64,000 nt of DNA from Colwellia sp. 20A7 (GTDB lineage: Bacteria > Pseudomonadota > Gammaproteobacteria > Enterobacterales > Alteromonadaceae), in assembly GCF_009832865.1 (NCBI RefSeq), contig NZ_CP047130.1, positions 2,294,001 through 2,358,000 of the forward strand, in the 5' to 3' direction. The first letter of the stretch is position 1; each line of letters opens with the position of its first letter. The translations under genes and the position numbers were made by a program. Of this stretch, positions 1 through 9,349 are shown piece by piece. The notes beneath the pieces were generated by a model. That model was not told where the DNA came from. It saw only the letters and a list, made by a program, of their open reading frames with translations, and searched no databases.

Positions 1-451
1 AGGCGTTTCTATATTAACCTGGAGCTTCTTTGTTTTATGTACGCCAGTTGCTGACGGCGGCTTTATTCTCGCTTTCCCCATTCGATTACTTTTTAAAGTT
101 AAAATGGCATATACGCAAATAGTGCTTTGGTTTATGGCTATTGCTCTTAATATTTTTTATATGGCATCTAGTCCAGACACTTATGATTTAACGTTTATAA
201 CAAGGTTACTCAACCATATTCTATCAGAGCCATATCCTTATTGGAGTATTCTAATAATCAGTGCATTAGGTACTTTCTTATCAATATACTTTGGCGATGA
301 AATGATGGATGTTGCTTCTCATGCAGAGCGTAAAAATAACCATCGTCACGGGGCAAAGTATCGAACGTTATTAGTACTAGGACTTGGCATTTTAACCGTA
401 GTTGCTTATTACTACTTACTCAGTAGTTTAAACGTCGTATTACCTCAATAG
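1..451 (+). CDS. Membrane protein, 3' part only
   Basis: The reading frame is open from base 2 with no stop before 451, so the gene begins upstream of the window; the ATG at 104 is internal. At least 149 residues are visible. They hold about four hydrophobic segments: one before residue 20, one around the ATG at 104, a segment containing YWSILIISALGTFLSIYF, and a C-terminal one rich in Leu, Val and Tyr. A polar loop with several His, Arg and Lys lies between the last two. I do not recognise the family. It is probably an inner-membrane protein. The next gene is on the same strand 73 bases away, which allows a shared transcript. Confidence 0.6.
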   Translation, partial: GVSILTWSFFVLCTPVADGGFILAFPIRLLFKVKMAYTQIVLWFMAIALNIFYMASSPDTYDLTFITRLLNHILSEPYPYWSILIISALGTFLSIYFGDEMMDVASHAERKNNHRHGAKYRTLLVLGLGILTVVAYYYLLSSLNVVLPQ

Positions 452-524
452 TCACTATGGTTAAAATACGTAAAACATAAATATTATTACTTTGTTATAA
501 CGCGATATATAGAAGGGTGGTTAA

Positions 525-1304
525 TTGGAATTTGCTAATATATCTATAGAATTATTATCACTGTTATTTTTAGTTGCAGTAGTCGCGGGTTTAATTGATA
601 CCTTAGCTGGCGGGGGCGGACTTATTTCTATACCTGCCCTAATTTTAAGTGGTGTTCCACCATTAACCGCTTTAGGCACTAATAAACTTCAAGGCAGTAT
701 GGGAACGGCAACCGCAACCTATATGATGATAAAAAATAGAAGAATTAAATGGGAGCATGTTAAACCTTTAATGTTAATGGCTTTTGTTGGTGCTACTTTT
801 GGCACCATCACAGTACAGTTTATAAATACTGACGTTTTGTCGTTTGTTATTCCTATCGTACTTATCTTTATTGCCATATATTTTCTTTTTTCACCTAACC
901 CAACTAAACATGATGGTAAATCTTCAGTGTCGTATGGGAAGTACAAAAATATTATTGTGCCTTTAATCGGTTATTATGATGGCATGTTTGGTCCTGGTAC
1001 GGGATCTTTCTTTGCGTTATCGGGTGTTTCATGTCGAGGACATGATTTAATTTCTTCTACGGCTATTGCCAAATCGTTAAATTTTGCGACGAATATTGCC
1101 TCTTTAATCGTATTTCTAATCGCAGGTCATATTGTTTGGGTAATTGGTATAACTATGATGATTGGCCAAATTCTGGGCGCATGGGCAGGCTCTCATTGCC
1201 TATTCAAAATCAATCCTGCTTATCTAAGAGCGATTGTTGTTGTTATGTGCAGTAGTATGCTATTAAAATATGCGGATTCAATGGGTTGGCTGAATTATGG
1301 ATAA
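525..1304 (+). CDS. TSUP (TauE/SafE) family transporter
   Basis: This 259-residue polytopic inner-membrane protein fits the sulfite exporter TauE/SafE family, which moves small sulfur- or carbon-containing anions. The family signature is visible near the N-terminus as AGLIDTLAGGGGLISIPALI, followed by GTNKLQGS. A second half-repeat carries GYYDGMFGPGTGSF, matching the internally duplicated TSUP fold. The length is typical. The start is a TTG preceded by AGAAGGGTGG, a good ribosome-binding site. The substrate cannot be told from sequence. The gene follows a membrane protein and precedes a GFA-domain gene on the same strand. Confidence 0.85.
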   Translation: MEFANISIELLSLLFLVAVVAGLIDTLAGGGGLISIPALILSGVPPLTALGTNKLQGSMGTATATYMMIKNRRIKWEHVKPLMLMAFVGATFGTITVQFINTDVLSFVIPIVLIFIAIYFLFSPNPTKHDGKSSVSYGKYKNIIVPLIGYYDGMFGPGTGSFFALSGVSCRGHDLISSTAIAKSLNFATNIASLIVFLIAGHIVWVIGITMMIGQILGAWAGSHCLFKINPAYLRAIVVVMCSSMLLKYADSMGWLNYG

Positions 1305-1377
1305 TGAAATCAATCAAATTATTAACGTTAAGCCATTAAACGTGGTTTATTTTAACTTAAATGATAGAGAGTAAACC

Positions 1378-1794
1378 ATGAACAATATTCAATATCCTAT
1401 TAAAGGCGCTTGCCAATGTGGCGGCGTTACCTATGAACTGCTAGAGCCACCTTTGATGGTCATTGCGTGCCATTGTATCGAATGTCAAAAATTATCGACT
1501 AGTGCATTTAGCATTACTGCTATGGTAAAAACTGACACTGTTATATTTAAGGGAGAAATGAAAGATTGGAGTCGTCTTGCTGATAGTGGGAATGTCAGTG
1601 CAGCTAAATTTTGTGTTACCTGTGGTAATCGAATTTATCATTACGACCCGAAAGATCCAGAGAAATTAAAACTTAAACCCACTAATTTATCTGATACGCG
1701 TATTATAAATCCAACAGCGCATTTATGGGTTAGTGAGAAACAAGATTGGTTCCAAATTCCTGAAGGTGTAAAAACTTTTGAGTATCAAACTTAG
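1378..1794 (+). CDS. GFA/CENP-V domain protein
   Basis: This 138-residue protein belongs to the glutathione-dependent formaldehyde-activating enzyme (GFA) fold, a small zinc-binding beta domain. The expected cysteine pattern is present: a CQCGGVTY motif near residue 12, CHCIECQK near residue 31 and CVTCG near residue 80. Members bind zinc and often glutathione-linked aldehydes, but most are of unknown function, so the enzymatic name should not be taken literally. The ATG follows AGAGAG. It is 73 bases downstream of the TSUP gene on the same strand. Confidence 0.85.
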   Translation: MNNIQYPIKGACQCGGVTYELLEPPLMVIACHCIECQKLSTSAFSITAMVKTDTVIFKGEMKDWSRLADSGNVSAAKFCVTCGNRIYHYDPKDPEKLKLKPTNLSDTRIINPTAHLWVSEKQDWFQIPEGVKTFEYQT

Positions 1795-1881
1795 TTGCGC
1801 GAAATTGGTTTGCGATATGAACCGTCTATTTATGCAGTTAACTAGTCATAAATAGACGGGGATTGTTGGAGAGTTATACGC

Positions 1882-2961
1882 TTATTGACGATTTAATATT
1901 TCAGAAAATAACGAGAATACTTTATTTGGGTTTGTTTTCTTACAAACCTTTATCGCAGGATATTCAGATGTTTTCACTAACTTACCAGCCCATTGTGCAT
2001 CAAGGTGTTGACGTTCTTTTCCATCCCAACGTTTTTTAGGAAAATCAAGTTGTGATGTTGGTAACCAAGGGTTATCAGTAGTCTTATGTTCCACACTAAA
2101 CGATCCCATTTCACCTTCACACAATCCCTGTTCAACAGCCACTATTGCTGCTAAAGTATCCCAAAAATAATATTCACCTGATTCAATAAACCAATCATTT
2201 TTATCTAATATTTTATCCCAAAACTGAGCGGCCGGTGTTGTAACGCTTTTCTTGAATTCACTGGCAACTTTAGCGGTTAATCTAACGGAATTTGTGACAT
2301 CTAAACCAACCAATTCAATTGGTAAACCAGAAGCAAACACCTTGTCTGCAGCCAATGGGTCAATAAATATATTCCACTCGGCACTGACATTCGGATGACC
2401 ATCGGTGAAATTAGGTACAATAATATTACCCGGTGCGTCAACATTACCGCCCATAATAATAAGGCGAGACACTTCTTTCATATCTGCAGGATATTTTTCT
2501 ATCCATTGGGCAATATTGGTAAGCGTACCCGTTGCAACAATAATAACAGGCTCATCAGCTTCTTTAATTGCTTGATGAATAATCTCGATTGCATGCTCAG
2601 ACGAAGCCTGACGTTTACTTGGCTTAACCGCTACACCTGATAATGTATCAGAGTCTTCTCGCCATGCATCTGGAAATACGGCATATCCGTCTAGTGGTTC
2701 ATCATCGCCACAAGCGACTAACACAGAATCACGGCTGTATTTTGACAGGTCAAGTAATGAGTTTGTATTGGTTAGACCTGGAGAACAATGACTTTCGCCA
2801 CTTGATGATATAGTGATAGCAACTACGTCCGTTTGAGGATGTTGTAATAGAAATAATAATGCCGCCCAATCATCTATTGCCATATCATTGTCAAAAATTA
2901 CGGGTTTAGCGAAAGCTACAGAGGTGAAGCATAAAGCAAGTGTAAAAATGAGCGTTCTCAT
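1882..2961 (-). CDS. Secreted inosine/uridine-preferring nucleoside hydrolase
   Basis: This 359-residue protein has a cleavable signal peptide (hydrophobic run ending at AFA, about residue 18), then the calcium-binding nucleoside hydrolase signature FDNDMAIDDWAALLF. Further family features are the GTLTNIAQW segment and the IMGGNV motif. The family hydrolyses the N-glycosidic bond of ribonucleosides. The signal peptide suggests periplasmic salvage of nucleosides. It is convergent with the GFA gene. A secreted alpha/beta hydrolase gene on the same strand ends 72 bases upstream of it, so the two may be co-transcribed. Confidence 0.88.
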   Translation of the reverse strand: MRTLIFTLALCFTSVAFAKPVIFDNDMAIDDWAALLFLLQHPQTDVVAITISSSGESHCSPGLTNTNSLLDLSKYSRDSVLVACGDDEPLDGYAVFPDAWREDSDTLSGVAVKPSKRQASSEHAIEIIHQAIKEADEPVIIVATGTLTNIAQWIEKYPADMKEVSRLIIMGGNVDAPGNIIVPNFTDGHPNVSAEWNIFIDPLAADKVFASGLPIELVGLDVTNSVRLTAKVASEFKKSVTTPAAQFWDKILDKNDWFIESGEYYFWDTLAAIVAVEQGLCEGEMGSFSVEHKTTDNPWLPTSQLDFPKKRWDGKERQHLDAQWAGKLVKTSEYPAIKVCKKTNPNKVFSLFSEILNRQ

Positions 2962-3033
2962 TAATGTATCCTTTGGTTAATTGTCATATTTAAGTGTTAT
3001 TTGATTTACTATTTAACCTGAAATCGGTTTTAG

Positions 3034-3951
3034 TTATTGTTTAGTTTGCTCAATAAAATAGTGTTCTGTTATTGCTAATAATTCCTCCGTAAGGGATTGA
3101 TCACTGTTCAACTCAGCGCTGTTTTCAGCTAATACATTGAATATATGATTAGCATTCTTGATTAAATACAGAGATGTTTGTGCTTGTTTTGCTCCTTTTA
3201 TTAATGAAAGAGAATTTTGCCAATGCACTGTTTTATCTGCATTTCCTGCTATTGCGAGTAATGCGCCTTGATACGTAGCCAATTGGGTAAGACTAGTGTT
3301 ATTACGTATTTGCTCAAACCATTGATGACTAAAATTTAATGGTTTATCGAGCCAAGGATATTTTATTTCAGCAAAGCCGTTACTTATTGCTTCTTGTTCG
3401 TATTGTGCAAAAAATGGCTCAAAGCTGCCAATACCATCGCCAGCGACACTTGACCAAGTAACCACTGACGCTACAGGTAATGTCTCATTAACTGCTGCTA
3501 ACTGGGCAATGAGGCCTCCTTGGCTAAACCCCAATAAATGAATAGATTTATGTTCAAGCTGCTTTTGTTGCTGAATAAACTGATGCACGTTAACTACATC
3601 ATTTACTGCGTTTTCTAGATTGTAAACTTTATAATCGACACTACTTGCGCCGGATCCTGCGAAATCAAAGCGTATAGAAGCAACATTCTGTTTGGCGAGC
3701 TTTTCTGCTAAATGTTTAAATAAATTACCCACTTCATTCTTATTTGAAGCGGTACCATGCAACATAATAACAACGGGGAGCGGTTTTAATGATTGTAAAT
3801 CTGGTAATGTTAATACTGCAGGAATTTGATAGTTATCTCCCTTAAGCGATAATTCTTGCTCAATAGCTGCGTAAACAGGCGTTACAATCATATTAAGTAA
3901 AAGAGTACATAAAGTTAGTGACAATGTACGACGATATTTTAATTTTTTCAT
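3034..3951 (-). CDS. Exported alpha/beta hydrolase (esterase/acylhydrolase-like)
   Basis: This 305-residue protein has an N-terminal signal-like segment (basic start, hydrophobic core, VYAA at about residue 29). It then shows the alpha/beta hydrolase fold: the oxyanion loop motif MLHGTASNKNE near residue 64, the nucleophile elbow GFSQGG with Ser143, an acid candidate Asp239 in AGNADKT, and His269 in NANHIF. It is an esterase, lipase or peptidase of the family; the substrate is not predictable. It lies upstream of the nucleoside hydrolase on the same strand. Confidence 0.82.
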   Translation of the reverse strand: MKKLKYRRTLSLTLCTLLLNMIVTPVYAAIEQELSLKGDNYQIPAVLTLPDLQSLKPLPVVIMLHGTASNKNEVGNLFKHLAEKLAKQNVASIRFDFAGSGASSVDYKVYNLENAVNDVVNVHQFIQQQKQLEHKSIHLLGFSQGGLIAQLAAVNETLPVASVVTWSSVAGDGIGSFEPFFAQYEQEAISNGFAEIKYPWLDKPLNFSHQWFEQIRNNTSLTQLATYQGALLAIAGNADKTVHWQNSLSLIKGAKQAQTSLYLIKNANHIFNVLAENSAELNSDQSLTEELLAITEHYFIEQTKQ

Positions 3952-4416
3952 AAAATCCCAACCTATTTCTTTATAAGAAGCAGTAATGTGAGTGCATCAA
4001 CAAGGAGCAATACCTGCTTGGTTCATTAAACAAATGCAACAAAATAGAGCACTTAAATAATAATCAATGTTTACATTCTAAATATATCATTATAAAACAA
4101 TGCGTTATTATGGATATGTTAATAGGTTTGTAATCTGATATACATTAATGTGTTACTACAAGCAAAAAGCTGACCATGTAGCCAGGTTTTTGGTGAATTG
4201 AAAAAATAAACGCTATCACTTGCTTAAAAAGTACGAATATTCTTGGATTTTGTTACGTGATCGCTTACTTTAATAACCATATTAAGTTTAAGGGATATAG
4301 TAGAGACACAGTATATCCAACATTACTTAGCGTAAACCGCTTATAAATACGCTTGATTCGATAAACGTTAATAAATTGAACAAGAATACATAAACATTTA
4401 ATAGATGGAGTTTTAA
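3952..4416. other. Intergenic region between divergent genes
   Basis: This AT-rich stretch lies between the divergently transcribed alpha/beta hydrolase and FMN reductase genes and should hold both promoters. I see no convincing coding region, strong palindrome or RNA gene in it. A 66-codon minus-strand ORF overlapping the start of the FMN reductase gene has no ribosome-binding site and looks like chance. Confidence 0.5.
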
Positions 4417-5031
4417 ATGAAATTTTTAATATTTTTGGGCACAACACGTGATAGTACGCCGCCAAAACCAGCTCGCCTTGGTTTGCGTGTTGCTAAAGCT
4501 TGTATAGATGCATTGGACTACCCATTAGAGTCTGTATTTAAACCATATTTTTCTTATGCGAGCAGTAAAGCCCCAACGGCTTTAAGTGCACTTGCTGAAA
4601 AAATTGAGTCTGCTGATGGCTTTGTTATGATAAGTCCTGAATATAATCATTCTATGAGCCCAGCACTGTCTAACTTACTTAACCACTTTGGTAGTTCTTT
4701 ATTTTCATATAAACCCAGTGCCATTGTCACTTATTCAGCAGGACAGTGGGGTGGCATGCGAGCGGCAATAGGAATGCGAACATTTCTGTCTGAGCTGGGC
4801 TGTCTTTCTGTATCGGCCATGATTCATATCCCAAAAGCACAAGAAGTATTAACCGAGGATGGGGCTATAGCAACACATGAAGATCAAAGAGCTTGGTTTA
4901 ATTACTTTGGTCGCACATTTTACCAGTTAGATTGGTGGGCTCAAGCTACAAAGAATCAACGAGATAAAATTGACCCACACAACAGAATGAGTGACTTTAA
5001 AAAAGACCCTTCTCAAAGAAATGCTCCTTAA
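4417..5031 (+). CDS. NAD(P)H-dependent FMN reductase family protein
   Basis: This 204-residue flavodoxin-like protein has the phosphate-binding loop of the family near its N-terminus (FLGTTRDSTPP) and the diagnostic SPEYNHSMSPALSNLLNHF segment near residue 75. These match NADPH-dependent FMN reductases and quinone reductases (the ArsH/ChrR/YieF group). It probably reduces FMN or quinones in the cytoplasm. The start ATG follows GATGGAG. It stands alone, with no partner gene that would indicate a substrate. Confidence 0.85.
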   Translation: MKFLIFLGTTRDSTPPKPARLGLRVAKACIDALDYPLESVFKPYFSYASSKAPTALSALAEKIESADGFVMISPEYNHSMSPALSNLLNHFGSSLFSYKPSAIVTYSAGQWGGMRAAIGMRTFLSELGCLSVSAMIHIPKAQEVLTEDGAIATHEDQRAWFNYFGRTFYQLDWWAQATKNQRDKIDPHNRMSDFKKDPSQRNAP

Positions 5032-5339
5032 TCTCTTTGTACTCGATTTTAATAGTCACTTGGTTCTTATATATAAAATTATTTACCAAATAAGCTGACT
5101 CGTTTTTAGTATGGTAATTATGATCTTAGAAAAATAATTACCACGGTTTATCTTTTTTATATAAGTGATCAAACTTTACTTACAATTTATTAATGATAAG
5201 TCGCTATTAATAGATTGTTTAAAAAAATCAATACAGTTAGAGTATCAAGATCCCATATATAGGATCCACAAATAAGAATAAAACGAGTATTACTAAGGCT
5301 CGTTAAAAAACTTAAAACTATAGGTTATAGAGAACGAAA

Positions 5340-5753
5340 ATGAACAAACAACCAGAAATCACTATTTCATCATTAGATGCAGACAGATTGTATGATTTAA
5401 TTGAATCATTACCCAATGACGGATTAGTTGGCATAAATGAACTTGAAAAAGAACTTGCGCGAGCAAATATTGTGGAGCCTTCAGAAGTGCCTCCTACTAT
5501 TGTAACAATGAATTCCACCGTTAAGTTCTCTGTTGAATCTTCGCAAGAAGAATTTCTGTTAACATTAGTATACCCAAAAGACATTGATGCTAGTGGCCAA
5601 AAAATATCAATTCTAGCGCCTGTTGGCAGTGCATTACTGGGGCTTTCTCAAGGCGATCAAATTGAATGGCCAAAACCTGGTGGTGGGTTGATAAAAGTAA
5701 TAATTAAAGAGATAACCTATCAGCCAGAAAGAGCAGGTGAGTTACATCGATAA
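5340..5753 (+). CDS. rnk: Rnk-type nucleoside diphosphate kinase regulator (GreA/GreB fold)
   Basis: This 137-residue protein has the two parts of Rnk. The N-terminal part is a short helical segment (SSLDADRLYDLIESLP) and the C-terminal part is the GreA/GreB FKBP-like domain (ILAPVGSALLGLSQGDQIEWP). Rnk binds RNA polymerase and has been linked to nucleoside diphosphate kinase and alginate control in other gammaproteobacteria. The length is typical. The ATG follows TATAGAGAACGAAA. A terminator lies about 100 bases after the stop, so it is probably monocistronic. Confidence 0.88.
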   Translation: MNKQPEITISSLDADRLYDLIESLPNDGLVGINELEKELARANIVEPSEVPPTIVTMNSTVKFSVESSQEEFLLTLVYPKDIDASGQKISILAPVGSALLGLSQGDQIEWPKPGGGLIKVIIKEITYQPERAGELHR

Positions 5754-5850
5754 TCATACCTCAATCTTAGGTGTGTCATCATTGTAGTGCTAAATAATTA
5801 AAAATAGATAAAACAGTGATAGGCCATCAAGTAGATGTGAATTTTATATA

Positions 5851-5877
5851 AAAAGAACGTTTATACGTTCTTTTTAT
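5851..5877 (+). terminator. Rho-independent terminator after rnk
   Basis: An inverted repeat AAAGAACG / CGTTCTTT with a short loop is followed by a T-run. It would end the rnk transcript. Confidence 0.7.
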
Positions 5878-5914
5878 ATTTTATCTTCAATCAACTGTAT
5901 CAGGATAATAATCA

Positions 5915-6517
5915 TTGAATAACTTAACTAACGATATTAATAGTATCCATGATCAAGATTTCATTGATATTAAATATGCCGAACAGAAAATTTCAAACAA
6001 AGAGTTTTATAACTGTCATTTTAAGTCTTGTGACTTTAATGGCACTATTTTTATGAATTGTGAATTTACTTATTGTACATTTATAGAATGTAATCTGAAT
6101 AATGTCGCTGTAAATAATAGTAAGTTTGTCGAAATTGAGTTCAATAATTGCAAAGTTATTGGTGTTAACTGGACTATGGCCCATTGGCGTGATTTCATGC
6201 TATCAGCACCGTTAACTTTTAAAAAATGCCTGATTAACTCATCTTCTTTTTATGGACTAGCATTAGAAAAAGTAATTATTGAAGAATGTCGTGCACACGA
6301 TGTGGATTTTAGAGAAGCTAATGTAAAGAACGGCAGTTTTTCTCACACCGATTTACGTGATAGTTTATTTAATAAGACTAATCTCACCGGTGTCAATTTT
6401 AGTGAAGCAGTAAATTACGATATTAATATAAAAAACAATATCATTACCAATGCGACTTTTTGTCGTTACGAAGCCGTCAGACTATTAAGTGGCTTAGATA
6501 TAAACTTAATCGATTAA
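5915..6517 (+). CDS. Pentapeptide-repeat protein
   Basis: This 200-residue protein is built mostly from pentapeptide repeats A(D/N)LXX: examples are FYNCHFKSCDFNGT and FREANVKNGSFSHTDLRDSLF. It should form a right-handed quadrilateral beta-helix, the fold of Qnr and MfpA, which mimic DNA and protect gyrase. The size is close to Qnr (about 215), but I cannot show a gyrase-binding loop, so a Qnr role is only a possibility. The proposed start is TTG after AGGATAATAATCA, a weak site; the true start could be a little downstream. Confidence 0.7.
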   Translation: MNNLTNDINSIHDQDFIDIKYAEQKISNKEFYNCHFKSCDFNGTIFMNCEFTYCTFIECNLNNVAVNNSKFVEIEFNNCKVIGVNWTMAHWRDFMLSAPLTFKKCLINSSSFYGLALEKVIIEECRAHDVDFREANVKNGSFSHTDLRDSLFNKTNLTGVNFSEAVNYDINIKNNIITNATFCRYEAVRLLSGLDINLID

Positions 6518-6559
6518 ATTAAACAGGACGATTTTTTCACCTACGTCTTTATCCGACGG

Positions 6560-6706
6560 TTAGCTTAAATCAGAAGAATTTAGCCCAAATTCTTTATTCC
6601 ATTCATCAACTAATTGATTGAATATTTGTATTTCATCAGGTGTTGCATTACCAAGTATTACATTTGCTGACAGGCTATCACGATTTTCGAGATCATCATC
6701 TTCCAT
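6560..6706 (-). CDS. Small acidic protein
   Basis: This 48-residue acidic protein begins MEDDDLENRDSL. I chose this start because AAGGA lies about ten bases upstream; longer frames from further ATGs lack a spaced site. It has no recognisable domain. The composition (charged, helix-forming C-terminus) and a good ribosome-binding site argue for a real gene. It is convergent with the pentapeptide gene. Confidence 0.45.
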   Translation of the reverse strand: MEDDDLENRDSLSANVILGNATPDEIQIFNQLVDEWNKEFGLNSSDLS

Positions 6707-7119
6707 AAGAATAAACATCCTTGTTTGTCTATGCGCATAATATGGAGCAAAATGTGTAATCAAGCAAGTGCTGTTTTACCAAGTACATTAATTTATTCTA
6801 ATATCTCAAAATACCAAATCTCTTGTGATTAACTTTTTATGCAAAATGCTTGAACAATAGACGATATACCTATCAAAACACTTGAAATAAAGTGGCTTTC
6901 CTATCCCTCCATGTACTTAAACTTAGCAGATTAAGGAACAATAATAACTGTTCGAAATCAACGCTAAATGCTTTTTTTTTACCCGAAATTACGTGTACAA
7001 AGGTTTTATTGAAAATTGTTACAAAAATTCAGCTAATAATTGCGCTAAAGAGTAGCATTTTTCCTCACTTTAGATTAAGTTTGCGCTTTTATTTATTATA
7101 CAGTTAACCAGAGCGCCTT
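6707..7119. other. Intergenic, promoter region of the division cluster
   Basis: This AT-rich stretch precedes the coiled-coil/zapA/min genes and presumably carries their promoter. A 71-codon plus-strand frame inside it is low-complexity and lacks a ribosome-binding site, so I do not call it. I see no RNA gene. Confidence 0.45.
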
Positions 7120-7350
7120 ATGTTAGAAAATACTCTCCCACAACTCGAACAACTGATTGAACAAATCATTGAAAAAAATAACCACCTAAAAAGCCAAGTG
7201 GCTGAATTAGAGCAGCAAAAATCAGTGCTGGTTGAAGAAAATGAAATGTTGCAATTGGAAGCACTTGAAGGTGAAGAAAAACAAAAGCAAACAAGTACAG
7301 TTTTAACAAACCTACTAGGTAAATTACAAAGTGTAGAAGAGCTAAGTTAA
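7120..7350 (+). CDS. TIGR02449-type short coiled-coil protein, ZapB-like
   Basis: This 76-residue protein is almost entirely coiled coil: it has heptad-like Leu/Ile/Val spacing and many Glu, Gln and Lys from residue 5 to 70. The length and position directly before zapA match the TIGR02449 family found beside zapA in gammaproteobacteria, which resembles ZapB. Its stop codon overlaps the zapA start (TAATG), which indicates translational coupling. A role in the Z-ring with ZapA is inferred from context. Confidence 0.7.
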   Translation: MLENTLPQLEQLIEQIIEKNNHLKSQVAELEQQKSVLVEENEMLQLEALEGEEKQKQTSTVLTNLLGKLQSVEELS

Positions 7351-7631
7351 TGTTAGCCGAAGACTCTAATGGACTCAGCATTGAAATTATGGGCAAGCAA
7401 CATCAGTTTTCTTGCTCAGCTGAACAAGCAGAGGATTTAAAACAGGCAGTGAATAATCTCACTGCTATGTGTAATGACATTAAGCAACAAAAGTCCGCGG
7501 CTAGTAGAGAGCGAACTTTATTGGTGGCCTCAATTAATTTAAGTTATTCGCTCCTTATGGCAAATAAAGAAATTAGTCATTATCAACATGGCGAAGAGGC
7601 CTTAATTGCTAAACTAAAAAGCGCGTTGTAA
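7350..7631 (+). CDS. zapA: Cell division protein ZapA
   Basis: This 93-residue protein has the ZapA arrangement: an N-terminal globular part (LSIEIMGKQHQFSCS) and a C-terminal long helix for coiled-coil dimerisation. ZapA binds FtsZ and stabilises the Z-ring. The start overlaps the stop of the upstream coiled-coil gene by one base. In many gammaproteobacteria zapA is followed by the 6S RNA gene; here only about 160 bases separate it from minC, and I see no 6S-like structure. Confidence 0.85.
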   Translation: MLAEDSNGLSIEIMGKQHQFSCSAEQAEDLKQAVNNLTAMCNDIKQQKSAASRERTLLVASINLSYSLLMANKEISHYQHGEEALIAKLKSAL

Positions 7632-7792
7632 TACTAAATCCATTACTTTCACTTTTTCAGAGTTACCATTGTTTTTAGTTAAATAATGGTAATTTTGGCG
7701 ACTTTTTGTCATGTTGCATTATACTTAGCAGCATTTATAAGGTAAATTGCATATATATACATTAAGTTGCGTTATTTAGGACCACCTTTATT

Positions 7793-8512
7793 ATGGCTGA
7801 TGCCAGTATTGAGTTTAAAGGGTCAAGTTTTACCCTATCCGTTTTACATTTGAAATCGTCTGAATTAGCTGATATTCGGGCAGATTTAACAAAAAAAGTT
7901 GCCCAAGCCCCTGACTTTTTTTATCTAGTACCCGTTGTGGTCAATATTGAACAACTCTCGTGTTCAATTGATTACCAAGCGGTAAAAAACTTAGTTGCAG
8001 AATTCAATTTTACTTTTGTTGGTTTTACTGGTGCAGTAACAAAAGAACAACGTCTTCATATTCGTGAACTGGGTTTTTCTTTTGTTAATACAGCAAAAGC
8101 AAATACCTCACCAAAACCCGCGGTAGCAAAGAAGAGCGAAGTAAAAGAAGCTACTGTAGAAGCCCCGAAAGTTGATGAACATTTATATACTGACAAAGTA
8201 CACCGAGGTCAAATACGATCGGGTCAGCAAATTTATGCTAAAGATCAAAACTTAGTGATTATTGGCTCAGTATCAGCTGGTGCAGAAGTGATCGCAGATG
8301 GCAACATACATGTATATGGTTCGTTACGCGGCAGAGCAATTGCCGGTGCAAAAGGTCATCATAAAGCACAAATATATTGCCAAAACCTTGAAGCTGAATT
8401 GGTCTCAATCAATGGTAACTATTGGCTAAGCGAGTCAATGGAAGAAAATTGGGGTTCACCAGCATTTATACATTTGACGGATAGTGAATTAACGTCATCA
8501 AAGCTTATTTAA
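7793..8512 (+). CDS. minC: Septum site-determining protein MinC
   Basis: This 239-residue protein has the MinC N-terminal domain (residues 1 to about 105, beginning IEFKGSSFTLSVL), a variable Ala/Lys/Glu-rich linker, and the C-terminal beta-helix domain with the DGNIHVYGSLRGRAIAGAKG signature. MinC inhibits FtsZ assembly away from midcell and is recruited to the membrane by MinD. The length matches E. coli MinC (231). It leads a minC-minD-minE operon with gaps of 26 and 1 bases. Confidence 0.96.
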   Translation: MADASIEFKGSSFTLSVLHLKSSELADIRADLTKKVAQAPDFFYLVPVVVNIEQLSCSIDYQAVKNLVAEFNFTFVGFTGAVTKEQRLHIRELGFSFVNTAKANTSPKPAVAKKSEVKEATVEAPKVDEHLYTDKVHRGQIRSGQQIYAKDQNLVIIGSVSAGAEVIADGNIHVYGSLRGRAIAGAKGHHKAQIYCQNLEAELVSINGNYWLSESMEENWGSPAFIHLTDSELTSSKLI

Positions 8513-8538
8513 TTTTAACTTAAAAGGATATTCGGTCT

Positions 8539-9348
8539 ATGGCACGGATAATAGTAGTTACATCAGGTAAAGGCGGTGTTGGTAAAACAACATCAAGTGC
8601 TGCCATTGGTCTTGGCTTAGCGTTAAAAGGTCATAAAGTTGTCTTAATAGATTTTGATATTGGCTTACGTAATCTAGATTTAATTATGGGTTGCGAACGT
8701 CGAGTGGTATACGATTTTGTTAACGTAATTAACGGCGAAGCAACCTTAAATCAAGCACTTATTAAAGATAAACGTGTTAGCAGTTTGTCGATTTTACCTG
8801 CTTCGCAAACACGTGATAAAGATGCATTAAATAAAGAAAGTGTTGGTAAAGTATTGGAAGAGCTTGGTAAAAGCTTCGATTTTATTGTCTGTGATTCACC
8901 TGCGGGTATTGAAGCCGGTGCAATGATGGCACTTTATTATGCTGATGAAGCTATAGTAACAACAAATCCTGAAGTATCTTCAGTACGTGATTCAGATCGT
9001 ATTTTAGGTATGCTTGCTAGCCGTTCGCGCAGAGCTGAGCTCGGCCTAGAGCCTATTAAAGAACATTTGTTATTAACCCGCTATTCGCCTAAACGTGTAG
9101 ATGAAGGCGAAATGCTGAGTGTTGAAGATGTTAAAGATATCCTTTCAATCCCCTTATTAGGTGTTATTCCCGAGTCACAAGCAGTACTTAAAGCCTCCAA
9201 TGCCGGTGAGCCAGTAATTCTTGATACTGAAAGTGATGCAGGTCAAGCTTACCAAGACGTAATTGATCGCCTGTTAGGTGAAACTGTAGAATTTAGATTT
9301 TTAGTTGCCGAGAAAAAAGGCATATTTAGTCGTATGTTTGGAGGATAA
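8539..9348 (+). CDS. minD: Septum site-determining ATPase MinD
   Basis: This 269-residue ParA/MinD-type ATPase begins with the deviant Walker A motif TSGKGGVGKTTSSA and ends with an amphipathic membrane-targeting helix (EKKGIFSRMFGG). MinD binds the membrane as an ATP dimer, recruits MinC, and is released by MinE. The length is essentially that of E. coli MinD (270). AAAAGGA precedes the ATG. Confidence 0.97.
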   Translation: MARIIVVTSGKGGVGKTTSSAAIGLGLALKGHKVVLIDFDIGLRNLDLIMGCERRVVYDFVNVINGEATLNQALIKDKRVSSLSILPASQTRDKDALNKESVGKVLEELGKSFDFIVCDSPAGIEAGAMMALYYADEAIVTTNPEVSSVRDSDRILGMLASRSRRAELGLEPIKEHLLLTRYSPKRVDEGEMLSVEDVKDILSIPLLGVIPESQAVLKASNAGEPVILDTESDAGQAYQDVIDRLLGETVEFRFLVAEKKGIFSRMFGG

Positions 9349-9349
9349 C

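Noticed and set aside
5915..6517. Qnr quinolone-resistance gene
   Set aside because: It has the pentapeptide fold and a similar size, but I see no diagnostic Qnr loops, so only the fold is called.
7632..7792. 6S RNA gene after zapA
   Set aside because: The gap is only 161 bases and I could not form the long 6S-type hairpin with a central bulge.
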